The notes beneath the pieces were generated by a model. The model did no database searches. It saw only the letters and a program-made list of their open reading frames with translations, and was not told the DNA's origin. This document shows, piece after piece, positions 58,045-64,000 of a stretch of DNA of 64,000 nucleotides. The translations under genes and the position numbers were made by a program. The stretch comes from Parafrankia sp. EUN1f (lineage in GTDB: Bacteria > Actinomycetota > Actinomycetes > Frankiales > Frankiaceae). Position 1 is the first letter of the stretch; each line of letters begins with the position of its first letter. Where the stretch lies: the NCBI RefSeq assembly GCF_000177675.1, contig NZ_ADGX01000019.1, positions 21,743-85,742 of the forward strand, read 5' to 3'.

Positions 58045-58812
58045 GTGGAAGCCACACGATACGAGTTGCTCGGGCCTCTCCAAATCAGGAATGAATGTCC
58101 TCGGAGCATCAGCGCGCCGAAAGTCGAGATCCTGCTCGCCACGCTGCTCATCAGGGCGAATCGCCCGGTCTCCGTCGAGGAGATCATAAGCGAGATCTGG
58201 GGGGAGGACCGCCCCAACCGGGTCCGTGCCAGTCTGCATGTATACGTTTCACAGCTTCGTAAGATATGCACCGGGCCGGAAAGTCGCGGCGCGGTCATCG
58301 CCACGCACCCACACGGATATGTCCTGCGGGTGGATGACTCGCTCACCGACGTCTACGATCTGCAGCGGCTACACGCCCGTGGGCGCGCCGATCTGGCCGA
58401 GAACCCGGAGCGAGCATTCGTCAGCTTTACCGCGGCGGCGGCGCTCTTCCGTGGGCCGGTGCTCGCCGGGGTGCCGGACGGCGCCATCGTGAGCACCTTC
58501 ATGCGGTGGGCCGAGGAAATGCGGCTGGAATGCCTGGAGTCGATCGCCCGCTGTTCGCTCCGGATCGGACGTCACCGGGAGGTGGTGTCTGATCTCACCC
58601 ACTGGATCGACGAGCATCCGTTCCACGAGGCGTTCCGGGAACTGCTGATGCTGGCCCTTCATCTGTCGGGCCGGCGGGCCGAGGCGTTGAGCGAGTTCCA
58701 GCGCGCACGCCATCTCATGCGGGAGGAGCTCGGGCTCGAGCCGAGCGAGACCATGCGTCAGCTGCAGAGCGCGATCCTGAACGACAGGCGTGATCTCGCG
58801 TTGGCGAGATAG
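58045..58812 (+). CDS. SARP-type (AfsR/DnrI-like) transcriptional regulator
   Basis: 255 residues: N-terminal OmpR-type winged helix (YELLGPLQIRNECP; PVSVEEIISEIWGEDRPNRV; SLHVYVSQLRKI; THPHGYVLRVDDSLTDVYDL) and the BTAD domain (EEMRLECLESIARCSLRIGR; FHEAFRELLMLALHLSGRRA; EFQRARHLMREELGLEPS). SARPs activate secondary-metabolite and other gene clusters in actinomycetes. GTG 58045 has GGAGG seven bases upstream. Convergent with the Rieske gene. Confidence 0.92.
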   Translation: MEATRYELLGPLQIRNECPRSISAPKVEILLATLLIRANRPVSVEEIISEIWGEDRPNRVRASLHVYVSQLRKICTGPESRGAVIATHPHGYVLRVDDSLTDVYDLQRLHARGRADLAENPERAFVSFTAAAALFRGPVLAGVPDGAIVSTFMRWAEEMRLECLESIARCSLRIGRHREVVSDLTHWIDEHPFHEAFRELLMLALHLSGRRAEALSEFQRARHLMREELGLEPSETMRQLQSAILNDRRDLALAR

Positions 58813-58886
58813 GCGCATCGGCCGTTCGGACGCGGACCCCCGCGGCGACGGTGCCCAGGAACCCGCCTGCTCTGACCCGCCCAGGC

Positions 58887-59963
58887 CTACTCCAACCCGC
58901 TCAGCGGGCGCGGCGGATCCGGATAGCCGAGTGCGGTGAGCGACTCACGGTAGGCGACGGAGAAGCGGTCGAACCGCAGGTGCGCCTCACCGCCGCGGGC
59001 CAGCGGCATCCGGGCCGGGCGCTGGCGCTCCACGATCAGGCGGTCCTCCTCCAGGATCTCGGTCTCGGCCCGCTCGACCCGCGGCCCGTCCAGTTCGACG
59101 CCGTCCGTGCGGGCCGACAGCCAGAACACGACGCAGCTGGTGGCGTCGACCGGGCACAGCGCGGTGAACACCAGGGTGCCCGGACCGTTGATCTCCCGCA
59201 GGGTGACCGCGAACGGCAGCTGGACCTCGTAGTTCAAGGTGATCAGCATCTCGGGCCCGAGCTGTCCGGCGGTGCCGGACAGATAGTCGCGCCCGGGGTA
59301 GACGTAGCGCAGCAGCAGCTGGCCGGTCTCGGTGCGCCGCACGCTGTAGCGGTCCACCCCGAGCACGTCGGGGTTGCCGAACGACGACGTGTGCAGGATC
59401 GAGAAGTGCGCGATGTCGCAGAAGTTCTCGATGTGCCGGCTCGCCTGAGCCCGCCAGCGGATAGGCGCGCCGACGTGCCGGCGGAAGCCGGGGAGGTCCG
59501 CCTCCGGCAGCGTCGGCCGCGCGGTCGCCTCCTCGCCGGGCGGGGCCAGGCAGGCCCAGACCAGGCCGGCGTGCTCGTCGACCTGGGCCGCGGGCTGGCG
59601 GATCCGGGCCGGAACCCGGTCGGAGCCGAGCTGGGGGACCAGCGCGCAGGAGCCGTCCGCCCGGAACTCCCAGCCATGGTAGGGGCAGCGCAGGTCGCCG
59701 GCGGCGGTGACCGTGCCGTCGGCGAGCCGGGTTCCGCGGTGCACGCAGCTCCCAGCCAGCAGGCCGAGCTGCCCGTCCGCCCGGCGCCACAGCACCAGCT
59801 CCGAGCCGAGCAGGGTGACCGGGACCGGCCGGCCCACCGGGACGTCCTGCCCACGGGCCACCGGATGCCAGCTGCGCCGGGCCGCGGCCAGCCAGGCCGC
59901 GTCGTACTCCTCGCGCTGCGCGGTGGTCAGCAGGCCCGCGTCCGGGTCGCGCCCATCCGCCAC
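58887..59963 (-). CDS. Rieske-type ring-hydroxylating oxygenase
   Basis: Oxygenase alpha-subunit-like protein of 358 residues. Rieske [2Fe-2S] ligands Cys73-x-His75 and Cys93-x2-His96 (SCVHRG, CPYHGWEF). Catalytic mononuclear iron motif ENFCDIAHFSILH with Asp183, His186 and His191. The enzyme probably demethylates or hydroxylates a cyclic substrate and needs a reductase not encoded here. It lies downstream of the TenA-like gene on the same strand (91 bases). A fragment of it is at 48236-48364. Confidence 0.92.
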   Translation of the reverse strand: MADGRDPDAGLLTTAQREEYDAAWLAAARRSWHPVARGQDVPVGRPVPVTLLGSELVLWRRADGQLGLLAGSCVHRGTRLADGTVTAAGDLRCPYHGWEFRADGSCALVPQLGSDRVPARIRQPAAQVDEHAGLVWACLAPPGEEATARPTLPEADLPGFRRHVGAPIRWRAQASRHIENFCDIAHFSILHTSSFGNPDVLGVDRYSVRRTETGQLLLRYVYPGRDYLSGTAGQLGPEMLITLNYEVQLPFAVTLREINGPGTLVFTALCPVDATSCVVFWLSARTDGVELDGPRVERAETEILEEDRLIVERQRPARMPLARGGEAHLRFDRFSVAYRESLTALGYPDPPRPLSGLE

Positions 59964-60054
59964 CTCGGCGAGGCCGCCGCTCAGGACGGCGCCGCCGGTT
60001 GGGGCTGCGCCGCCGGCCGGGGCGGGGCGCCGGCCGGGGTGGGGCTGAGGATCG

Positions 60055-60810
60055 TCAAGGCAGGTCCGCCCAGTGCTCGGTGTGGTAGGCCATGTCCCAG
60101 AAGGCCCGCTCGAAGCGGGCCGCGGTCAGGAAGATCGTCGCCAGGCGTTCACGGTCGGGCCGGTCGGGCCGGTCGTCCAGCGTGTTCGCGTGCGCGAGCA
60201 GTTCGGCCTCGTAGGCGGTGGCCTCGTCGGTGGACCAGAAGCGGATCCAGTCGGCGTAGACCGGGTGGTCGACCGACGACGGGCTCAGCCGGCGCCCGAT
60301 CTGGCCGTAGGACCAGGCACAGGGGAGGATCGCGGCGAAGATCTCCGCCGGCCCGAAACGGGCCGCGACCATCGCCAGGTACGCGACGTACGCCTGCGCG
60401 GCCGGCGCCAGCACGTCGTGGTGGGCCGACGGGCCGGCGCCCAGCCGGGCGATCGCGGCGCGCAGCCGCTCGTTCTGCGGGATCTCGGTGTCGGTGATGT
60501 TCACCAGCGCCGAGCTGAAACGGCGCAGCTCGGCGTCGTCCCGGGCGACGGCGGCACCCGCGGCCAGCACCCGGGCGTACTCCGGCAGATACAGCAGGTT
60601 CTGGTCGATGTAGAAGCGGAACTTCGCCGGCGGGAGCGTGCCGGCGGCCATCTCGGCGGGGAACGGATGGTCGAGCAGCGTCGCCCACACCGCGCCGGCC
60701 CGCCCGCGCAGGAACTCGGCGAGCGGCAGGTCCCGCTGGTCCGGCAGGTCCCGCTGGTCCCGTAGATCCCGCTGGCCCCGCGGATCCCTCGGGCGCGGCG
60801 AGCCGGTCAA
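60055..60810 (-). CDS. TenA/THI-4-family protein
   Basis: About 251 residues, helical TenA fold: TLPPAKFRFYIDQNLLYL, Cys in ILPCAWSYGQIG (position 164, TenA_C type) and the C-terminal FERAFWDMAYHTEHW. TenA hydrolyses aminopyrimidines from thiamin breakdown. The catalytic QD of most TenA proteins reads QN here (Asn71), so activity may differ. A TTG at 60810 overlaps the ALDH stop (TTGA) and is taken as start; the first ~30 residues carry a RDQRDL/PDQRDL repeat. Neighbours: ALDH, Rieske oxygenase and NitT/TauT-type ABC genes. Confidence 0.85.
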   Translation of the reverse strand: MTGSPRPRDPRGQRDLRDQRDLPDQRDLPLAEFLRGRAGAVWATLLDHPFPAEMAAGTLPPAKFRFYIDQNLLYLPEYARVLAAGAAVARDDAELRRFSSALVNITDTEIPQNERLRAAIARLGAGPSAHHDVLAPAAQAYVAYLAMVAARFGPAEIFAAILPCAWSYGQIGRRLSPSSVDHPVYADWIRFWSTDEATAYEAELLAHANTLDDRPDRPDRERLATIFLTAARFERAFWDMAYHTEHWADLP

Positions 60811-62300
60811 GACAGGCCCATCCAGACGGCCTTGGTCTGCAGGTAGGCGTCGAGTGCCTCGATCCCGTGTTCCTTGCCGTATCCGCTGGCCCGGAACCCG
60901 CCGAACGGCACGGCGACGTCGAACCAGCCGTAGATGTTCACCCAGACAACGCCGGCCCGGATCTCGTCGCTCACCCGGTGGGCGCGGCCGACGTCGCGCG
61001 TCCACACCCCGGCGGCCAGCCCGAACTCCGTGTCGTTGGCGAGCGCCACCGCCTCCTGCTCGGTGTCGAAGGGGGCGACCATGCCGACGGGCCCGAAGAT
61101 CTCCCGCCGCATGATGTCGCTGTCCGGCGGCGCGTCGACGAACAGGGTCGGTTCGACGAAGTAGCCGCCCGGGCAGCCGTCGACCTCGGCCGGGTCGGTG
61201 GCGCCGCCGACGACCGGCTTCGCCCCGGCGGCGAGGCCGGACCGGACCAGCCCGAGCACGCGGTCCCGCTGCGACGCGCTGACCAGCGGGCCCATGGTCG
61301 TCGCCGGGTCGAGCCCGGAGCCGAGCCGGACCTGGTGGACACGGGCGGCGAGCGCCTCGACGAACGCGTCGTACACGGGGCGCTGGACGAAGATCCGCGC
61401 GCCGGCGACGCAGCACTGCCCCTGGTTGAAGTAGACGGCGCCGAAGGTGCCCTCGACCGCGGCGTCGAGGTCGGCGTCGGCGAAGACGAGACTCGGTGAC
61501 TTGCCGCCGAGCTCCAGCGAGACCCGTTTCATCGTCCCGCCGGACGCGGCCAGAATGCTGCGGCCGGTCGAGTTCTCCCCGGTGAAGGTGATCTTGTCGA
61601 CGTCCGGGTGGGCGGCCAGCGGGGCTCCGGCCTCCGGCCCGAAGCCGGTCAGCACGTTGAGGACACCGGGGGGAAAGCCGACCTCGGCGGCGAGCTGGGC
61701 CAGCCGCAGCGCGGAGAGCGGGGTCTGCTCGGCCGGCTTGAGTACGACGGTGTTGCCGGCGGCCAGCGCGGGCGCGAGCTTGTAGGCGCAGTTCAGCAGG
61801 GGGAAGTTCCACGGGATGATCGCCGCGACGACGCCGACGGGCTCCCGGCGGGTGCTGACGTGCACGGGCAGGCCGCCGTATGTCGGGATGGTGACGCCCT
61901 CGATCTTGGTCGCGAGCCCGCCGAAGTAGCGGAAGCCGTTCGCCGTCAGGGGCACGTCCACGGCCGCGGCCTCGCCGGTCGGCTTCCCGTTGTCGAGGGC
62001 CTCCAGCTGGAGGAACTCCGCGGCGAGTGCCTCGATGCGGTTGCCGAGCTCCCACAGCAGGCGGCCGCGCTCTCCTGCGGGCAGCCTTCGCCAGCCGGGC
62101 AGGGCGGCCCGGGCGGCGGCGACCGCGTCGTCGACGTCCGCGGCGCCGGCGCGCGCGACCGTCGTCAGCACCGCACCGCTGGCCGGGTCCTGGACGTCGA
62201 ACCGGGCGCCGCCGTGTGCCGGGCGTGGCTCGCCGCCGACAAAGAGCTGGTGCTCGGTGGCGACGAAGGTGCGCACGGATGCGAGCAGATCGGCCTTCAC
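60807..62300 (-). CDS. aldehyde dehydrogenase
   Basis: NAD(P)-dependent ALDH of 497 residues: VVAAIIPWNFPLLN, VLKPAEQTPLSAL, ITFTGENSTGRSIL, catalytic Glu263 in SLELGGKSP and Cys296/297 in FNQGQCCVAG. GTG 62300 has GGGAG upstream; a longer frame to 62366 lacks homology. Its stop overlaps the TenA start, so aldehyde oxidation and the TenA step are co-expressed. Divergent from the ABC transporter across a 202-bp region with shared palindromes. Confidence 0.93.
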   Translation of the reverse strand: MKADLLASVRTFVATEHQLFVGGEPRPAHGGARFDVQDPASGAVLTTVARAGAADVDDAVAAARAALPGWRRLPAGERGRLLWELGNRIEALAAEFLQLEALDNGKPTGEAAAVDVPLTANGFRYFGGLATKIEGVTIPTYGGLPVHVSTRREPVGVVAAIIPWNFPLLNCAYKLAPALAAGNTVVLKPAEQTPLSALRLAQLAAEVGFPPGVLNVLTGFGPEAGAPLAAHPDVDKITFTGENSTGRSILAASGGTMKRVSLELGGKSPSLVFADADLDAAVEGTFGAVYFNQGQCCVAGARIFVQRPVYDAFVEALAARVHQVRLGSGLDPATTMGPLVSASQRDRVLGLVRSGLAAGAKPVVGGATDPAEVDGCPGGYFVEPTLFVDAPPDSDIMRREIFGPVGMVAPFDTEQEAVALANDTEFGLAAGVWTRDVGRAHRVSDEIRAGVVWVNIYGWFDVAVPFGGFRASGYGKEHGIEALDAYLQTKAVWMGLS

Positions 62301-62316
62301 GGGCGGCTCCCGAAAA

Positions 62317-62480
62317 TGAGATATCAGATCCCGAAAAGCGTAACCAGCCGGTCGGGAAGCGGTCAATCACGCTGCTGACCAGCGAAAACGTTTACAGCGG
62401 TGACATCTCGGCGCCTTGACCCGTAACGGGTCAAGCAGGTTCTATCTGGTCGTTCCTTTGAGATCAGATCTCAGATCTCA
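62317..62480. promoter_or_regulatory. divergent regulatory region with TGAGATC-type operators and a 9-bp palindrome
   Basis: tgagatatcagatc (62317-62330) near the ALDH start and tgagatcagatctca (62459-62473, 7-bp arms), followed by another gatctca, near the ABC start, look like one operator on both sides. Between them cttgacccg-taa-cgggtcaag (62415-62435) is a perfect 9-bp-arm inverted repeat. No THI-box riboswitch motif was seen. Confidence 0.55.
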
Positions 62481-62502
62481 TCGCCACGGGAGGAGGTGCG
62501 GC

Positions 62503-63288
62503 ATGGCCCAGGGGCCCAGTGAGACGGCTGCGGCCGTCCATGGCGACGGCATCCGTCTGTCCGGCGTCACCCGTCGCTACGGCGACGTCGTCGCGGTGGC
62601 GGGGCTTGACCTGGCCGTGCCGCGGCACACCCGGCTGGGCATCGTGGGCCCCAGCGGCTGCGGCAAGTCGACCGTCCTGAGCATGGTCAGCGGGCTGGAG
62701 AACCCGGACGAGGGCGTCGTCGAGGTACTCGGTGACACCGCGCCGGCCGCCCGGCTCGCCCGGTGTGCCTGGATGCCGCAGCGGGATCTGCTCCTGCCCT
62801 GGCGCACGGTGCTCGCGAACGCCTGCGTCTCCCTGGAGAACCGGGGCGTCTCCCGGCGCGAGGCACGGGAGCGGGTGCGGCCTCTGTTCGCCCGCTTCGG
62901 GCTGGCCGGCTTCGAGGATCGCCGGCCCTACGAGCTGTCCGGCGGCATGCGCCAGCGGGTGTCCTTCCTGCGCACCCTCGTCGCGGACAAGGAGGTGCTG
63001 CTGCTCGACGAGCCGTTCGGCGCGCTGGACTCGATCACCCGAGCCGGGGTGCAGGACTGGCTGCGCGACACCCTCGACGCCGAGCCGCGCACCGTCGTCC
63101 TGGTCACCCACGACGTGGAGGAGGCGCTGCTGCTCAGCCACGAGGTGGTGGTGATGTCCAGCCGCCCGGGCCGGGTCGCCGCGCGGCTGCCGGTCGAGCT
63201 GCCACCCGCCGGTTCCCGCCGTGAGCTGCTCGCGACGCCGGAGTTCGTCCGGCTGCGTGACGCCCTGCTGGCCCACCTGGAGGGCTGA
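62503..63288 (+). CDS. ABC transporter ATPase, NitT/TauT type
   Basis: 261 residues: Walker A IVGPSGCGKSTVLSMVSG, Q-loop WMPQRDLLLPWRTV (the LLPW form of nitrate/taurine/HMP importers), signature LSGGMRQRVSFLRTL, Walker B LLLDEPFGALDSI and His in VTHDVEEALLL. GGAGGAGG precedes ATG 62503. First gene of an operon with the permease at 63290. With TenA beside it, thiamin-precursor or related nitrogen heterocycle uptake is likely. Confidence 0.93.
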   Translation: MAQGPSETAAAVHGDGIRLSGVTRRYGDVVAVAGLDLAVPRHTRLGIVGPSGCGKSTVLSMVSGLENPDEGVVEVLGDTAPAARLARCAWMPQRDLLLPWRTVLANACVSLENRGVSRREARERVRPLFARFGLAGFEDRRPYELSGGMRQRVSFLRTLVADKEVLLLDEPFGALDSITRAGVQDWLRDTLDAEPRTVVLVTHDVEEALLLSHEVVVMSSRPGRVAARLPVELPPAGSRRELLATPEFVRLRDALLAHLEG

Positions 63289-63289
63289 C

Positions 63290-64000
63290 GTGACCCGCCT
63301 CAAGGAGTCGCTGCGCCAGTACGGTCCGGCCGGCGTGATCGTTCTGGCCGTGCTCGGCGCGTGGAAGCTGGCCACCTCCGTCTTCGGTGTCGAGGAGTAC
63401 ATCCTGCCGGCGCCGGACGAGGTGATCACCACCCTGATCGACCGCTGGGACCGCACCCTGTCCAGCGCGACCTGGGTGACGCTCAAGGAGGTCGTCGTCG
63501 GCTTCGCCATCGCGGTGGCCGCCGGGCTGCTGATCGCCTGCGCGCTGCACTTCTCGGCGATCGCCCGCCGCGCGATCTACCCGCTGCTGATCGGGTCGCA
63601 GACCATCCCGGTCGTGGTGATCGCGCCGATTCTCGCGATCATCTTCGGCTACTCGATCACTCCGAAGCTCATCCTGGTCGCGCTGCTGTGCTTCTTCCCG
63701 ATCGTCGTCGGCACGCTGGACGGGCTGGCGGCGGTCGACCCGCAGCTCACCCGGATGATGCGCACCCTGTACGGCAACCGCTGGTCGATCTTCCTGCGGG
63801 TCGAGTTCCCGTCGGCGCTCCCCTCGATGTTCACCGGCCTGCGGCTGTCCGCGGCCTACGCGGCGACGGCCGCGGTGTTCGGCGAGTACTCCGGCTCCAC
63901 GGACGGGCTCGGCCACGTGATGCGCCAGGCCGTCCCACAGCTGCAGAGCTCCCTCGTCTTCGCCGCGATCACCCTGCTCACCGCGATGTCGGTGGCCCTG
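63290..64000 (+). CDS. ABC transporter permease, NitT/TauT (SsuC/ThiX) type, partial
   Basis: 5' 237 codons, cut by the window end. GTG 63290 follows the ATPase stop after one base. Membrane segments include GVIVLAVLGAWKLATSVFG and VVVIAPILAIIFGYSITPKL; the EAA loop is MRTLYGNRWSIFLRVEFPSA. These match the inner-membrane component of nitrate/sulfonate/HMP importers. The solute-binding protein gene is presumably beyond the window. Confidence 0.92.
   Translation, partial: MTRLKESLRQYGPAGVIVLAVLGAWKLATSVFGVEEYILPAPDEVITTLIDRWDRTLSSATWVTLKEVVVGFAIAVAAGLLIACALHFSAIARRAIYPLLIGSQTIPVVVIAPILAIIFGYSITPKLILVALLCFFPIVVGTLDGLAAVDPQLTRMMRTLYGNRWSIFLRVEFPSALPSMFTGLRLSAAYAATAAVFGEYSGSTDGLGHVMRQAVPQLQSSLVFAAITLLTAMSVAL

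Noticed and set aside
60055..62370. single 771-codon minus-strand protein
   Set aside because: Only the last ~250 codons (TenA) are real; the earlier part is the wrong frame of the aldehyde dehydrogenase gene, Arg/Pro-rich and without motifs.
62301..62502. thiamin (THI-box) riboswitch before the ABC genes
   Set aside because: Looked for because of TenA; the conserved CTGAGA / ACCTGA-type core elements are not arranged as in a THI-box.

Overview
The window is very GC-rich (roughly 70% or more by eye), densely coded and heavy in GTG starts. It carries actinomycete hallmarks: two deazaflavin (F420)-type nitroreductases, LLM flavin/F420 oxidoreductases, an Lsr2 DNA-binding domain, a SARP-type regulator, a PknB-type kinase and several acyl-CoA genes. 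A filamentous actinomycete such as Frankia or a relative fits best; this is inference from gene content, not a database match. No rRNA, tRNA, CRISPR array or transposase was seen.

Layout. 1-881: 5' part of ftsH, cut by the window edge, then a DUF2277 gene. 1.6-3.2 kb: an operon of a small secreted WxL-like protein plus a DUF916 membrane protein; the same pair recurs inverted at 12.1-13.8 kb, with a third secreted paralogue at 14.1 kb. 3.4-5.1 kb: PhzF-like protein and prephenate dehydratase. 5.3-10.5 kb: a YhaO/YhaN (SbcD/SbcC-like) pair in which YhaN ends in an Lsr2 DNA-binding domain and is split by an apparent frameshift. 11-20.8 kb: SDR, Pat-like acetyltransferase, MarR, membrane proteins and a crotonase. 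21-24 kb: LLM oxidoreductase, DUF2889 and dienoyl-CoA isomerase-like operon. 24-33 kb: thioesterase/DUF427 fusion, hydrolase, small stress protein, F420 nitroreductase, NUDIX, GH13 enzyme, secreted kelch protein. 33.5-36.3 kb: second F420 nitroreductase, CobW GTPase, tyrosine phosphatase.

36.4-40.9 kb is a coherent Baeyer-Villiger catabolic module (esterase, TetR, monooxygenase, SDR) with two matching operators between the divergent genes. Immediately downstream, 40.9-44.3 kb is a defence-like cassette, a fused type I methylase/specificity protein and a HEPN (Abi-like) protein, flanked by a 108-bp imperfect copy of the SDR 3' end. 44.5-48.1 kb: Ser/Thr kinase, lipoprotein and an AHSA1-like protein. 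48.5-54.5 kb: peptide-type ABC binding protein and two permeases without an ATPase gene, three overlapping NTF2-like genes and an LLM oxidoreductase. 54.6-58.8 kb: divergent LuxR (LAL) and SARP regulators. 58.9-64 kb: Rieske oxygenase, TenA-like protein and aldehyde dehydrogenase divergent from a NitT/TauT-type ABC transporter that runs off the window.

A window-wide oddity is that many genes carry in-frame short tandem repeats (units of 6, 9, 12, 15 or 18 bp) in linkers. Two fragments of genes found elsewhere in the window (SDR 3' end, Rieske near-3' segment) show past local duplication.
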